A DNA stretch of 64,000 nt from Mahella australiensis 50-1 BON (GCF_000213255.1 NC_015520.1:2893501-2957500), one strand, 5' to 3'. Shown: positions 36,101-46,509, counted from the stretch's first letter. Program-made: numbers and translations. Notes: generated by a model from the sequence alone, not told the origin.

Positions 36101-36273
36101 TTTTGCCCTTTGAAGAGCTACAAAAAAAAATTAACAAATACCGTGGCCGCAATAGGATCAATAGTAATAATGATCCTATTGGATGCATTATCCTAACCGA
36201 ACTGTTCTTCTTTGACGAGCATGGCTGGATTCCAATACCAGAAAATTGGAGTTTAAACATCATAGCTCATCGG
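36101..36273 (+). pseudogene. Fragment of an HNH-like or unknown protein
   Basis: One frame reads LPFEELQKKINKYRGRN and ends near GWIPIPENWS, which looks like the middle of a larger conserved protein, perhaps an HNH endonuclease from restriction-type loci; this is from memory and weak. There is no start site, the frame upstream has a stop, and similarity ends abruptly. Confidence 0.4.
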
Positions 36274-36296
36274 CTCTCCGCTATTTTAGCTGTTTA

Positions 36297-36602
36297 TCAT
36301 ATTTTGGTAATTTGATATTCATGTAATATATCAACGCATTGCCGCATACATACTCTATTGCGCTTTGCCTGAGCCAGCGCTTCATCAGATATATCTACGG
36401 CAACGACGCTTTTAGCACCATATTTGCAGGCATGCAGAGCAAATGCTCCCGTATGGCAAAAGCAGTCCAGCACACCGACTATCACATTTATAAACCTGTC
36501 CATGCCTAACGCAAGAATCTGTGCGACCAAATAATCGCCGAATTTATCCACTATGAGGCCGGGCAAGAAATCGGCTTCGGCAAATATTACGCAGCAACAC
36601 AA
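36297..36602 (-). pseudogene. RlmI-type 23S rRNA methyltransferase remnant
   Basis: The frame contains ADFLPGLIVDKFGDYLVAQ and, only about 15 residues later, VLDCFCHTGAFALHACKYGA and VAVDISDEALAQAKRN. In intact class I rRNA (cytosine-C5) methyltransferases these blocks are far apart, so roughly 80 residues are deleted between them, and the N-terminal PUA domain and the C-terminus are missing. Confidence 0.75.
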
Positions 36603-36640
36603 CGTATCGGCAAAATGCTGCCTATATGCTCAGGCTTCAG

Positions 36641-36713
36641 CACTATGAAAAATAGCGGATCGCTTGTTTAAATCCGCTTGGAGGATTTTATAAAATCTGT
36701 TTGTTACTCTTTA
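36641..36713. repeat. Imperfect direct repeat, right copy
   Basis: Partner of 33392-33473. It contains a small inverted repeat (AGCGGAT/ATCCGCT) and includes the last codons of the permease gene, for which the hairpin may serve as terminator. Confidence 0.6.
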
Positions 36714-37585
36714 ACACCGCCTAAGACTATTCCAGCTACGAAATACCGTTGTAAAAACGGGTAGATTAACAGAACGGGTATAGCACCTACAAAAATCTGA
36801 GCATTCCTTACCGTTTTTTCCGATATAAATCTCAGTCTAATTGCTTCGGATCTCGATATGACCCTGCTAGTCGGTTCGACGAGCAAAGACTGCAGATATG
36901 TTTGGAGTGGATAATTATCTGCGCTGTTCATATATATTAGTCCGTCAAACCACGAATTCCAATGACCTACTATGGAAAAAACGGCCAACGTAGCAATGGC
37001 AGGCAAAGACATGGGCACAAATATCTTCCATAATATCGTCCAATGACTAGCCCCGTCTATAAAGGCAGCTTCTTCCATTTCTCGCGGAATGCCTTTAAAG
37101 AAATTTATCAATATCAAAAGATTGAATACCGGTACGGCACCAGGAATAACAAGCGCCCATATTGTATCAATCAATCCGGTATACCTAACTATCATATAAG
37201 AGGGTATCATACCTCCGCTGAATATCATAGTAAATAAAAACAACCAGACAAGTATATCCCTTGCCCTAAATTCATCTTTGCTTTTAGACAACGGGTACGC
37301 AGCCAAAATCGTAAGTATAAGGCTTATACTTACCCCCAATATCATCCTCTCTCCCGATATGGACATAGCTTTCCAGAATCTATCATTCTTTAATATGAAT
37401 TCATAGGAATGCAGATTAAATTCCACCGGCCATAAAACAACTTTGCCGGCCCTTGCAGCCATGCTCGAGCTTAAAGAAACAGCCAGCGTATGCACAATAG
37501 GTATTAAACAAATGATGCCGTATATTATAAAAAACAACGTATTTATAATCCGGAAAATATTTCTTCCTAAAGAACGATCCACCAT
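36704..37585 (-). CDS. ABC transporter permease, LplC/YtcP-type
   Basis: A 293-residue six-span permease; EAA loop REMEEAAFIDGASHWTILWK and C-terminal YFVAGIVLGGVKE. AGGAGG precedes the ATG. Last gene of the nine-gene methyltransferase/glycosidase cluster; its end lies in the repeat at 36641-36713. Confidence 0.94.
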   Translation of the reverse strand: MVDRSLGRNIFRIINTLFFIIYGIICLIPIVHTLAVSLSSSMAARAGKVVLWPVEFNLHSYEFILKNDRFWKAMSISGERMILGVSISLILTILAAYPLSKSKDEFRARDILVWLFLFTMIFSGGMIPSYMIVRYTGLIDTIWALVIPGAVPVFNLLILINFFKGIPREMEEAAFIDGASHWTILWKIFVPMSLPAIATLAVFSIVGHWNSWFDGLIYMNSADNYPLQTYLQSLLVEPTSRVISRSEAIRLRFISEKTVRNAQIFVGAIPVLLIYPFLQRYFVAGIVLGGVKE

Positions 37586-37600
37586 GCCAATGGCCTCCTT

Positions 37601-38500
37601 CTAAAAAATCTTATAATCCGCATATTTATAAGCCAAATAGTAAGATAATGATACGGCCGCAAAACTAACAACCGATCTAAAAAGGCCGAATGCTGTGGCT
37701 AAAGAATATTGCGCTTGTTGTAGTCCGGCCCTGTATACCCACGTATCTATAACATCACCTGTAGTATATACTACAGGATTATATAAAACCAATATTTGCT
37801 CAAATCCGGCATTCAATATATATCCGAGGTTTAAAGTGAGAAGCAATATGATCGTTGATTTCATACCCGGCAGCGTGATATGCCAGATTTGCTTTATCCT
37901 CCCAGCCCCATCTATGGCGGCCGCCTCATATAATGTAGGGTCTATGTTCAGTATAGCGGCCAAATAGACTATCGTGTTAAATCCCGTTACCTGCCACGTC
38001 TCGCTGAATACCAAAATCCATGGAAAAATAGCGGGATCACCTAACCAGTTCTTAGAAGCAATGCCTAAAAAGCTCAAGAAATAATTAACAAGCCCTTCTC
38101 TTGCCAAAATCTCCCTCAAAATACCGCCCAAGACCACCCAGGACAAAAAATAAGGGAAATATATAACGGTCTGAATTGTCCTCTTGAACAACTTATTTTT
38201 GATTTCGTTAAGCAATAAAGCGCATAATATAGCCGCTATAGTCTCCACAATTATCTTCATCAAAGCTATATAAAGCGTATTCCATACTACCCTTGGAAAA
38301 TCAGGCAAATCAAATAGATACTTAAAATTATCCAGCCCGACCCACGGCGATCTAAAAAAGCCTAAAGCAGGGTTAAATTTCTGAAAGGCCATGACCAAGC
38401 CGAACATAGGCCCATATGAATATATAAGCAATATTACAAGCGCCGGCATTATCATAAGGTATAAGGGCAATTCGCGTTTAAATCTTTCACGTTTTAACAT
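37601..38500 (-). CDS. ABC transporter permease, LplB-type
   Basis: A 299-residue six-span permease; EAA loop YEAAAIDGAGRIKQIWHITLPG, ending YLAYKYADYKIF. The ATG at 38500 is chosen for GGAGGAGGG 8 bases upstream, against a longer in-frame reading from 38545. A hairpin lies between it and the binding-protein gene, a common device to keep binding protein in excess. Confidence 0.94.
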   Translation of the reverse strand: MLKRERFKRELPLYLMIMPALVILLIYSYGPMFGLVMAFQKFNPALGFFRSPWVGLDNFKYLFDLPDFPRVVWNTLYIALMKIIVETIAAILCALLLNEIKNKLFKRTIQTVIYFPYFLSWVVLGGILREILAREGLVNYFLSFLGIASKNWLGDPAIFPWILVFSETWQVTGFNTIVYLAAILNIDPTLYEAAAIDGAGRIKQIWHITLPGMKSTIILLLTLNLGYILNAGFEQILVLYNPVVYTTGDVIDTWVYRAGLQQAQYSLATAFGLFRSVVSFAAVSLSYYLAYKYADYKIF

Positions 38501-38554
38501 CCGATATCCCTCCTCCAACATATCATTCATCTCGCCATGTGGCATCTAATTTTA

Positions 38555-38599
38555 TATAATCATGGTCTAAGTCCGAGTAGAACTTAAACCATGATTATA
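38555..38599 (-). terminator. Attenuating hairpin between binding-protein and permease genes
   Basis: TATAATCATGGT and ACCATGATTATA pair, with an inner TAAGT/ACTTA after one mismatch and an 8-9-base loop. On the minus strand it follows the solute-binding protein stop and precedes the permeases; no long T-run, so partial termination or mRNA protection. Confidence 0.65.
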
Positions 38600-38613
38600 A
38601 TAGGATTTATTCT

Positions 38614-40350
38614 TTATTTATTCAAATCTTGGTTTATACTCTTCTTACCATTACTCTCATACCACTGATTCACTTCGGTCTCCATTTGTTCGCCGCCTAA
38701 TTTCCTGTAGTCATCAATAAACTTGTCAAAGAGCGATATATTCTCACCCATGACAACCTTGGCCACTGTTTCGTCATATAGCTTTTTTATAACCGGGAGT
38801 TTTTCAATCATGGTTTGCGTAGGCGGTGCTGTATATTCGTTAAACATAAGCATTTTATTCTTTAAATAATAATCGCACACACCCATCGATCCGTCTTTTG
38901 TATATGAGCGATAATCGCACCATCCGGTTACATCGTGGTTATCTAAATACGCCTTTATTCTGTCATAAAATAGTTTATATGCCTCGCATAGACCCGAGGG
39001 ATCATTGGTTTCCAAAGCTTTATCTATTGCAAGAGACGCCTCATAGTTAAATGAGGGATTATATACCTGCAACGGATAGAGGTCCATATATGCCGCACTT
39101 GTCACAGGATCGGTATTATATTTGGCAAATTCCATGGTCTCTGGATCATTATTTAATTTATGATATAAATTACACATCTTGATCAACGCTTCGGGATGTT
39201 CATATCCCTTTCTCACCACATTTATATTCCAGCAATTGAATACCGAGGTAGACGCTTTTGCCGGCTGTTGGCCCAAAGATACTATCGGCACAGGCGCCCA
39301 GTCGATGGTCGGATCCTCTTGGACTTGTGTTAATAGCGGCGGCCCGTAAGCGTCCCATTCAGCCCCGAAAACTATCCCGCACTTGTTATTCAACACATCC
39401 TCTTGATACTGATCGTAATTCATGGTCATAAAATCGGGATTGACATAGCCTTTCTTATACCATCCTTGAAGCGTAAGCAAGGCATTCTTGGTATTGCTCT
39501 TATAATCGTTGCCAAATCTGCCATCCTGTAATTTCCCATCCTTGCCTTCAATCCAGATATTCGGATACGAATTGAACATATTCCAGAATGCGTCATTCAT
39601 CCATTCTCCCGGGGTACTTTTATATGTGCCTATCGCATAGGTATCTTTTTTATTGTTCTTATCAGGATCATTGTTTACAAAAGCATCCATGATTTTTAGC
39701 AGATCATCGCCTGTTTTAGGTAAATCCATGCCGACATTTTTGAGCCAATCCAGCCTTATCCAAAGCATGGGCGCATGTTCATGATACGAAACGCCATTAG
39801 GTATACCGTAAACCTTTCCTTCTTTGGTCGTCACGTCAAGTGCATGCTGATATTCTCCCGATAAATATTTTTTCGTATATGGGCTCGCATATTTATCGAT
39901 ATATGGCGTTAAATCTTCGATAAGATCGGCGCTATATAATTTTTCAAAAGTTTCTCTGTCAACGCTGAGCATATCCGGTATATCCCCCGATGTCAGCATG
40001 ATGTTAATCTTATCTTTTGCCTGCGTAGAAGGGGCCGTCCATTTATACTTGATTCTTATGCCCAAATCCTGTTCGTACCTTTGAGTATATCTGTTATTTT
40101 CAATGGTTTCGCCCTCGTCAAGAGACAAATTCGAATCCGTTTTTTGAAAAACAGTCCATACCTCGATCGCCGGATCATATTTGCCAAAGGGACCATCACT
40201 TGCTGCATTGCCAGTATCCCCCGACGGTTGCTGCCCCTCGTTATTTTCCCCTTCTTGCGGCGGTTGTGTCCCATTCTGGCTTTGCGAGCACGCAACTAAT
40301 GCCACTATTAAAATCATAACTGTGCATATGGCCAAAAATTTTTTCCACAT
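38614..40350 (-). CDS. Extracellular solute-binding lipoprotein (LplA-type)
   Basis: A 578-residue binding protein with signal peptide ending at LVAC (lipidated Cys21) and a Gln/Glu/Gly-rich linker to about residue 55. VNNDPDKNNKKDTYAIGTY resembles the calcium-binding-like loop common in long LplA relatives. GGAGG before the ATG. Size suggests an oligosaccharide or glycoside ligand; the neighbours suggest one carrying methyl groups, which is inference. Confidence 0.92.
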   Translation of the reverse strand: MWKKFLAICTVMILIVALVACSQSQNGTQPPQEGENNEGQQPSGDTGNAASDGPFGKYDPAIEVWTVFQKTDSNLSLDEGETIENNRYTQRYEQDLGIRIKYKWTAPSTQAKDKINIMLTSGDIPDMLSVDRETFEKLYSADLIEDLTPYIDKYASPYTKKYLSGEYQHALDVTTKEGKVYGIPNGVSYHEHAPMLWIRLDWLKNVGMDLPKTGDDLLKIMDAFVNNDPDKNNKKDTYAIGTYKSTPGEWMNDAFWNMFNSYPNIWIEGKDGKLQDGRFGNDYKSNTKNALLTLQGWYKKGYVNPDFMTMNYDQYQEDVLNNKCGIVFGAEWDAYGPPLLTQVQEDPTIDWAPVPIVSLGQQPAKASTSVFNCWNINVVRKGYEHPEALIKMCNLYHKLNNDPETMEFAKYNTDPVTSAAYMDLYPLQVYNPSFNYEASLAIDKALETNDPSGLCEAYKLFYDRIKAYLDNHDVTGWCDYRSYTKDGSMGVCDYYLKNKMLMFNEYTAPPTQTMIEKLPVIKKLYDETVAKVVMGENISLFDKFIDDYRKLGGEQMETEVNQWYESNGKKSINQDLNK

Positions 40351-40468
40351 ATTAAAATTCCTCCTCTGTTAAATCTCCTTAGGTTTAATAACTTATCTGC
40401 TCTTAAGCAATCTACAAAATTCTCGTTACCTTTTAAGCGAGCATATAAACCACTCCTCAACATAATAT

Positions 40469-41617
40469 CTAATAATATCCATATTCTTCACACGCTTCAT
40501 ATACGGCATTTATATTTTCGATAGGCGTGCCCGGAATAATGGCATTACCGTCTCTAAGCACGAATTTCTTAGTACGCGGCATCACGTAGCCTAGAATTCT
40601 CCTCACCTCATCTTTTATGGCACAAGGAGTCCCATTCTTTAGCAACACTACGCTCGGCCCTCCCCATATTTCGGTATCGTTCGATAATTCGTCATATAAA
40701 CGTTCAAAATCTATGGGGTAACCGGTATCGAACATCTTAACATTGCATTCGCTTTGCAATATCGGGAAAAAGCGTTGAGCATCCCCGCATAAATGTATCG
40801 AGCGACTCCCGTCTTCAACTGTGAGTTCGTCATATATTCGTTTTATTCTCGGCAGCACAAGTTGTTCAAATAAAACAGGCGATAACAATACTATCGCATC
40901 GTCAGCATAGCCAAAATGACGGCTTCTTATATCCTCACCCAAATAAAGCCTTATCTCTTTTATTCTCCTTATAACAGCCTCGGTAATATAATCAAGGAGA
41001 TTCTCGGCATAATCCGGATCATCTAAAATATCGTTCAAAAAATTAGTCATGCCGCGCATGCCGCATGCCAGCGTAAATATACCGTCCGTACCGCAAAAAT
41101 TATAAGGCATCGACACATCCTTAATATTGCATCCCTTGTAAAGATAATCCTTGCTTTTATCGATAAAATGCTCATAGAATTCTCTAACCGTAGCTCCGAA
41201 TCCGTCAAAAGCAGAAGGTATACCTTTCTCGAATATCTCATTCTTGTTAACATCGCTGACAAACGGCGGTACATGAGGCTCTACGCCATGCTCCACTGCC
41301 CCGCCTAGCCATGCCAATTCGGTATAATTTTCAAAGTCCACGCTAACCGACCAGCCGTCATCGCCCTCAGGGTAACCCATTGGGCTATCCGAAATAATGT
41401 TGAGCCTTCTCCATTCCTGAGCTTTCAATTGAACATCAAGCATAACCTCCGGATCTTTTACATAATCCCATAATGTAATACCCTCTTTATTTAGTTCATT
41501 TTCGAAAATCCAGTTTCTAGCGTCGGTATATATAAATACCGGCACCTTGAACGGAATACCTTTGCCGAATGCATCCCATACTTTTTTTGCTTGCTCGTTA
41601 TGCCTTCTGAAGTCCAT
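40469..41617 (-). CDS. Uroporphyrinogen-decarboxylase-like methyltransferase (MtaA/CmuA group)
   Basis: A 382-residue TIM-barrel protein of the UroD family in the methyltransferase branch. These zinc enzymes move methyl groups between a methyl-corrinoid and an acceptor thiol or tetrahydrofolate; SIHLCGDAQRFFPIL near residue 275 carries likely His and Cys zinc ligands. The ATG at 41617 (AGGTG upstream) begins 4 bases after the MttB-type gene's stop, so the two are coupled. No corrinoid protein gene is in the window. A true heme-pathway HemE is unlikely given context and divergence. Confidence 0.8.
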   Translation of the reverse strand: MDFRRHNEQAKKVWDAFGKGIPFKVPVFIYTDARNWIFENELNKEGITLWDYVKDPEVMLDVQLKAQEWRRLNIISDSPMGYPEGDDGWSVSVDFENYTELAWLGGAVEHGVEPHVPPFVSDVNKNEIFEKGIPSAFDGFGATVREFYEHFIDKSKDYLYKGCNIKDVSMPYNFCGTDGIFTLACGMRGMTNFLNDILDDPDYAENLLDYITEAVIRRIKEIRLYLGEDIRSRHFGYADDAIVLLSPVLFEQLVLPRIKRIYDELTVEDGSRSIHLCGDAQRFFPILQSECNVKMFDTGYPIDFERLYDELSNDTEIWGGPSVVLLKNGTPCAIKDEVRRILGYVMPRTKKFVLRDGNAIIPGTPIENINAVYEACEEYGYY

Positions 41618-41621
41618 ACTT

Positions 41622-43022
41622 TCACCTATATAATTCATCTTTGGCTTTTTTTACGATATATTCTATCTCTTCAAATTTTCGCTCATCTATTACCGGCAAC
41701 CGCTTATTATAATCCCTGGTGACATCCTCGACAAATTCATGTGCCCTCTCTTCAATCGTCTTGGAACCCTTGCGGCGCCATTCATCCCAATCGTTCCTGT
41801 TAAAAATTTTAGAAAACCAGTAGCTGCTTCTCATGTTTTTTACCGTATGTTCTTCAGCCATAAAATTACCGCCTATACCTATTTTCTCTATAAGATCAGC
41901 AGCTATATTTTCTTGCGTTACCTCAAAGCCCTCGATCGTATAATTATACGCATCCAACCATTCATTATCTATTACCAATTGTTCAAAACTGAATCCTTGA
42001 TCAGCGCCGACAATGCCTTGTGCACCAATGCTTACGGTACCGCCCATGCAGCTAAATATGGCAGTTAAGGCCTTTTCAAATCCCGCCTGAAAGTCTGGCA
42101 GCAAGGCATCGGTAAGCCCGGAATTGCTGCCTCCGTTGATTCCATAAAACTTTGCCATTTGAGCACTCGCCATACCTAATAAAGCCTGATTAGGCGAACC
42201 AAACGAACATAGAAGCGTACTCATATCCATGGAATGAGTCCCATGACCATAAAATCCATTAATTTTACCGCTTATCGCATATATAACGAATATACTCCCA
42301 AGCACTTCGGCGTTCATTAAAGTTACGGTGCCTGCAGCAGTAATAGGAGCACTTGCTCCCCCCATAACCATTGGGGCAATGCTCAACGGTTGATTTTCCT
42401 TAACAAATATAAGGGCCATTTCAAGGCTTTCTTTCCTAAATCTTAGCGGGCTTACCGTTTCCAAGAGATACCCTACTTCTCTACCGATAATCTTGGACAT
42501 TTCTATGATATATCGCGCTGATTCCGGGGATAGTATATATGTGCCTCCCGGTTTTTCAGAATATTCGTATATTTTCTGGTAAGATACAACGTCCGTCAAA
42601 GTATGGTGAATATCAGACGGCACCGTAACCGCATTGCTTGAAGGAATATTATTAAGATGTTCGACCAGCGAAATCCCCTTCATCACATCGTCCAAACACC
42701 CGTATCTCCGAGTCCTTGTTTTGTAATCAGCCACAAACACCTGGGTCGAGATCGAGCCGGATATCCTGGAAGGAGTTTCAACATTCGTGCTTCCCTCATA
42801 CTCGCCTCTCATCTTCTCCAGTAACTGCTCCATTATTTTCGAAGGTATGCGAACAATATCTTTCTCTTTATCTATTATGGCACCGGCCTTCCGGCACAGC
42901 TCCAGGCATTCATCGTTAGGCACCTGAAGCCCGACATTTTCTAATATTCTAAGTGTATTTTCATGTATGAGTTCGATCTCTTCTTGTCGCAATATATTTA
43001 ATTCACATTTCACCCTAGCCAT
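41622..43022 (-). CDS. MttB-family (trimethylamine/betaine) methyltransferase, non-pyrrolysine
   Basis: A 466-residue MttB-superfamily protein: ILRQEEIELIHENTLRILENVG at the N-terminus is the family start, with VMGGASAPITAAGTVTLMNAE near residue 220 and DYNKRLPVID near the end. The frame has no internal amber codon, so it is of the MtgB type that demethylates quaternary amines such as glycine betaine, not pyrrolysine-containing MttB. Coupled to the UroD-like gene. Its place in a sugar operon suggests a methylated sugar or quaternary amino sugar as methyl donor; this is inference. Confidence 0.85.
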   Translation of the reverse strand: MARVKCELNILRQEEIELIHENTLRILENVGLQVPNDECLELCRKAGAIIDKEKDIVRIPSKIMEQLLEKMRGEYEGSTNVETPSRISGSISTQVFVADYKTRTRRYGCLDDVMKGISLVEHLNNIPSSNAVTVPSDIHHTLTDVVSYQKIYEYSEKPGGTYILSPESARYIIEMSKIIGREVGYLLETVSPLRFRKESLEMALIFVKENQPLSIAPMVMGGASAPITAAGTVTLMNAEVLGSIFVIYAISGKINGFYGHGTHSMDMSTLLCSFGSPNQALLGMASAQMAKFYGINGGSNSGLTDALLPDFQAGFEKALTAIFSCMGGTVSIGAQGIVGADQGFSFEQLVIDNEWLDAYNYTIEGFEVTQENIAADLIEKIGIGGNFMAEEHTVKNMRSSYWFSKIFNRNDWDEWRRKGSKTIEERAHEFVEDVTRDYNKRLPVIDERKFEEIEYIVKKAKDELYR

Positions 43023-43046
43023 TTTTACCTTCCTATCCCCTTTCTT

Positions 43047-44057
43047 CTAATACTTGTTGAGAACTTTATTTATATAACGAAAAGTGTCGGGTTCCAAGCC
43101 CCTGTTAACCGCTATGTTCTCCGCCAAGAGCTGGAATGGTATTACCATATTTATAGCCGATATGGCTTCCTCCTGTGTGCTCCTCAGTTCAATGTCTTTT
43201 ACACCTATATCTGGCAAATCTGCGTTATGAACCAGCCGGACATCGGCTCCTAATGAAGAAAGTTGTTGATAATGCATAGAAATATTAATTTTATTAAGGT
43301 TATGAGTTACCAACACGACCTTAGTCCCCGGTTCTACTACTTCTATAGGGCCATGGCGAAATTCTATCAGAGATTCCCCTTCGGCGGGAATAAAGGTCTT
43401 CTCTTTTATCATTAGCGCCGCTTCCTTAGCCGTAGCTATATTCGGTCCTGTTCCAAGTATGAATATATCGGCAACATCCTTAAATTCCGCAGCCCATATC
43501 GATATTTTGCCTTTTACGGCTTCTATATTGTCGGCAACCATATACGGTATAGCTCCCACCTTTGCCATTTCATCGCCGGTACCGCATGCGGCTAACATAT
43601 ACAGCATCATCAAGCTAGCCGTATATGTTTTGGTAGCCGAACTCACCTCTTGACCTGCCTCCAAGCAAAATACGGATGAAGCGGCACGTGCCAACGTGGA
43701 TTGAGCGCTGTTGGTTATAGCCCAAACGCTTGTTTTGCTAAGATAATCCAACGCTTCCACCGTTTCTTTGCTCTCTCCGGATTGCGATATGACTATAGCT
43801 ATATCCTCTTTACCAACCGTTTCCGCCACATAGCTTACTTCAGATGACGGTATAACTATTGGGATTTTATTCATAAAACGCGTAAATGCATATGCACCGG
43901 CATAACATGCATAAAGCGAGCTGCCTGTCCCGATAAGGAATATATTACGGGCTTTATATAGTTCGGTAACTAGCTTAGCCACCTCGCTGCGATAATCGTT
44001 ATACAGCTTCTGCAAAACTGCCGGCTGATCATATATTTCATTCAGCATACAAGACAT
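43047..44057 (-). CDS. SIS-domain sugar isomerase/deaminase (GlmS-C/NagB-II/FrlB-like)
   Basis: A 336-residue double-SIS protein. MLNEIYDQPAVLQKLY resembles the start of the GlmS isomerase domain; IFLIGTGSSLYACYAGAYAF near residue 40, VISQSGESKETVEAL near 90 and the second SIS with IFILGTGPNIATAKEAAL near 202 bind sugar phosphate. EFRHGPIEVVEPG is the catalytic loop. Candidates are glucosamine-6-phosphate deaminase or a fructosamine-type deglycase. The ATG at 44057 has AAAGG upstream and avoids overlap with the GH4 gene. It implies a C-N bond in the substrate. Confidence 0.88.
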   Translation of the reverse strand: MSCMLNEIYDQPAVLQKLYNDYRSEVAKLVTELYKARNIFLIGTGSSLYACYAGAYAFTRFMNKIPIVIPSSEVSYVAETVGKEDIAIVISQSGESKETVEALDYLSKTSVWAITNSAQSTLARAASSVFCLEAGQEVSSATKTYTASLMMLYMLAACGTGDEMAKVGAIPYMVADNIEAVKGKISIWAAEFKDVADIFILGTGPNIATAKEAALMIKEKTFIPAEGESLIEFRHGPIEVVEPGTKVVLVTHNLNKINISMHYQQLSSLGADVRLVHNADLPDIGVKDIELRSTQEEAISAINMVIPFQLLAENIAVNRGLEPDTFRYINKVLNKY

Positions 44058-44077
44058 ATTGAGTATCCTTTCTCCTA

Positions 44078-45355
44078 TCACACATTGCAAGGTCTTATAT
44101 ACGGTTTATTTATCTCCCAGAGCTCATCCAGTATTCCCCGAGCAGCCTCGGTACTATTTATTACCGGATCTATCAGCAAGGCTTGCAATGCCAGTTCCTT
44201 AGAGGCCTTCACTGCAGCCTCGATGGCCATCTGCTGTACGCCTACTTGCGTAGTAAGCAAGCGAGCAATGCCTGCCGGCAAATCGCCCACGGCTATGGGA
44301 TGAATACCACCCGCGTCTACCATTATAGGCACCTCAACGGCTGCATCCGGCGGCAAATTGGTTATCGCACCATCGTTATAAACTATGCCGGATTCAATAA
44401 CCTTTTTCTTGTTATTGAGTATACCGGTTATTACCTCGACCGCCCTTTCGCCTGATGGAACAAACCAATCATCCAGTGGTTTTAAGCCATTCGTTCGCGC
44501 CGCTATTTCTTGCTTCATAGTCTCTCTATATTTTTCATCAGCGTCAAAATCATACCCTTCTTCCCCAGCCTCCCAGCCATATGCTAGATACTCCCCTATA
44601 TGGTCGTCGCTGCATGACGGGTAGAGCCCGAAAGCTTCGAATAATTTGCGGGACAGCGGCATGAATGACGGATCATAAGTCTTGTTTTTCTCTTTCAATA
44701 ACGGATACATGTCCTTGCCGGTAGCCTTATCTCTTATGCCCAGCAACCACTGAAAATGATTAAGGCCGGCTCCCCAGACATCTATATCGTCTTTATCTAT
44801 TCCCATAATCCTGGCCACATCGCTGTGTCCCATAAATATACCATGGCATAATCCTACGCATTTTATCTTGCTATATCTGCCTAAAGCCAATATAATGCGG
44901 CTTTCCGGATTCGAGAAGTTCAAAAAGTAGGCATCGGGGCATAACTCTTCCATATCTTTTATTATATCCAGTATCAAAGGAAGTGTACGCATAGTAAAGA
45001 ACAAGCCTCCCGGGCCGCCGTTCTCTCCAAGCGTATGGCGTATACCGTATTTTTTCGGCACCTCAAAGTCATATTTCCATAATTTGCACCGTTCTATGGC
45101 TATGGAATTAACCACAAATCCCGCTTGCGGCAGCGCTTCCCTTCTGTCCTTAGTAGCTTCAATGACCAAACCCGCGCCGGATTGCTCATTCATCTTTAAG
45201 GCGAGTTTATACATTCTTTCCAGATTCTCTTCATCGATATCTACTAAGACTAAAGAGCTACCAACTAATTCTTTGGATGTGAATATGTCCTGAAACATGC
45301 TCAAGCCAAAAGACATACTGCCCGCGCCTATAAACACTATTTTTGTTGTATTCAC
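44078..45355 (-). CDS. GH4 family glycosidase (NAD/Mn-dependent)
   Basis: A 425-residue family 4 enzyme, cleaving alpha-glycosides by an oxidation-elimination mechanism. The Rossmann start is [27 protein letters not shown] and the metal-binding GLCHGIF near residue 170, followed by [10 protein letters not shown] near 195, mark GH4. From memory, a CHG triplet is the form seen in alpha-glucuronidases, CHS/CHE in galactosidases/glucosidases. Start is GTG behind AAGGAG, 2 bases after the kinase stop. Cytoplasmic, acting on an imported glycoside. Confidence 0.9.
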   Translation of the reverse strand: MNTTKIVFIGAGSMSFGLSMFQDIFTSKELVGSSLVLVDIDEENLERMYKLALKMNEQSGAGLVIEATKDRREALPQAGFVVNSIAIERCKLWKYDFEVPKKYGIRHTLGENGGPGGLFFTMRTLPLILDIIKDMEELCPDAYFLNFSNPESRIILALGRYSKIKCVGLCHGIFMGHSDVARIMGIDKDDIDVWGAGLNHFQWLLGIRDKATGKDMYPLLKEKNKTYDPSFMPLSRKLFEAFGLYPSCSDDHIGEYLAYGWEAGEEGYDFDADEKYRETMKQEIAARTNGLKPLDDWFVPSGERAVEVITGILNNKKKVIESGIVYNDGAITNLPPDAAVEVPIMVDAGGIHPIAVGDLPAGIARLLTTQVGVQQMAIEAAVKASKELALQALLIDPVINSTEAARGILDELWEINKPYIRPCNV

Positions 45356-45357
45356 TG

Positions 45358-46494
45358 CTATATACTCCTTCTATAATCATTTCTATCAAATTCATTTTCC
45401 CATTGGCATAAAAAATTCAATGCGTCCTCGACTGACGGGCTGTGGCCATATCTTACATAAAATCCAGCCACCGCATTGCCCAATAATGTGGAACATGCCA
45501 AATCCATGCCCAGCAATTGCCCTATGCAAAAGCCGGCTCCGTAGTTATCCCCTCCTCCGGTCAATAGCTTCGGTTCCCCGGTAAAAGCACTTTCAATGCA
45601 TGCGACGCCCCCTTGGTCTATTGCTATGGAATAACCGGGGTTATGTATCGTTAATACATCGACTTTTACTTTATCATAGAGACCGACAGCTAATTTTTCT
45701 AAATCATTTGTATCAACCCCCATGTCAAAAAGTTTGCTTAGTATAAGCGCTTCATTGGTGTTTAAGCTTAAAATTGTTTTTCGATAGTTACAGAATTGGC
45801 CAATCAATTCTAAAATATATTCGACCTCGTTGCCAGGTCTTTCAGAAAAATCCGCAAGGTCAAAAAAGAATAATCTATGCTTATCCGGCATATTAATGGA
45901 GATTATTTCATCCAATACCCCTTTCCATATAGAACTAGCATGCTTAAGCTCCCCCCAATTTACCATTGCCGACAGATTGCTGCCAGCAAAAAAAGATTTT
46001 AGTCTATCAATATCTATATATGCCTTTATATTATCCCAACTAACGGTATCCAGCACGCTCCTTTCTCCCAGCATTACCTTGCCATCATCGAATTCCAGCG
46101 CTATACTGTAGCCGGGTTGACCTATCGAATATAGTTCACAATTGTTCTCCATATCCTTAAAAATCGGATCAATAGTCGGATAGCCCAAAGTCCCTATGCA
46201 TTTCACATCTACACCGATATTGCCCAAAGCATTGGCCAATATGGGCATGTTCCCCCCCAATTTAGTCATGGATTCCACTATTTCTATGCTACAATTAACA
46301 TTTTTTTTGCCCAATATATATCTGCCGAAGCTCTCTATAGTAGGAAAGAATAAATACCTGTCATTTTTATTTTCTTTTACCACCCTAACAACTTTATCTA
46401 TGAATCCGTCAAAGCCTACGGCCGCACTTTTGTGCTTTAATTCGTCCTTTTTCCCTTCCAGTTGGCTGATAAGGGCCTCAAATATATTGTTCAT
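45358..46494 (-). CDS. PfkB-family carbohydrate kinase
   Basis: A 378-residue ribokinase-like kinase. [13 protein letters not shown] near residue 27 and [18 protein letters not shown] near 82 are the substrate-binding half; the anion-hole/catalytic signature is [20 protein letters not shown] near 330, with GGGD in place of the common GAGD. ATG at 46494 behind AGGTGG. It probably phosphorylates the sugar released by the GH4 enzyme, giving substrate for the SIS protein. Confidence 0.88.
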   Translation of the reverse strand: MNNIFEALISQLEGKKDELKHKSAAVGFDGFIDKVVRVVKENKNDRYLFFPTIESFGRYILGKKNVNCSIEIVESMTKLGGNMPILANALGNIGVDVKCIGTLGYPTIDPIFKDMENNCELYSIGQPGYSIALEFDDGKVMLGERSVLDTVSWDNIKAYIDIDRLKSFFAGSNLSAMVNWGELKHASSIWKGVLDEIISINMPDKHRLFFFDLADFSERPGNEVEYILELIGQFCNYRKTILSLNTNEALILSKLFDMGVDTNDLEKLAVGLYDKVKVDVLTIHNPGYSIAIDQGGVACIESAFTGEPKLLTGGGDNYGAGFCIGQLLGMDLACSTLLGNAVAGFYVRYGHSPSVEDALNFLCQWENEFDRNDYRRSI

Positions 46495-46509
46495 ACATAA
46501 TACCACCTA

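Noticed and set aside
40469..41617. Heme-pathway uroporphyrinogen decarboxylase (hemE)
   Set aside because: No heme genes nearby, coupled to an MttB-type gene, and the methyltransferase-type His/Cys motif is present.
41622..43022. Pyrrolysine-containing MttB
   Set aside because: The frame of 466 codons has no internal TAG.
45358..46494. PfkB kinase as the missing IolC
   Set aside because: It lies 30 kb away in a different operon with GH4 and SIS genes, under its own ROK repressor.
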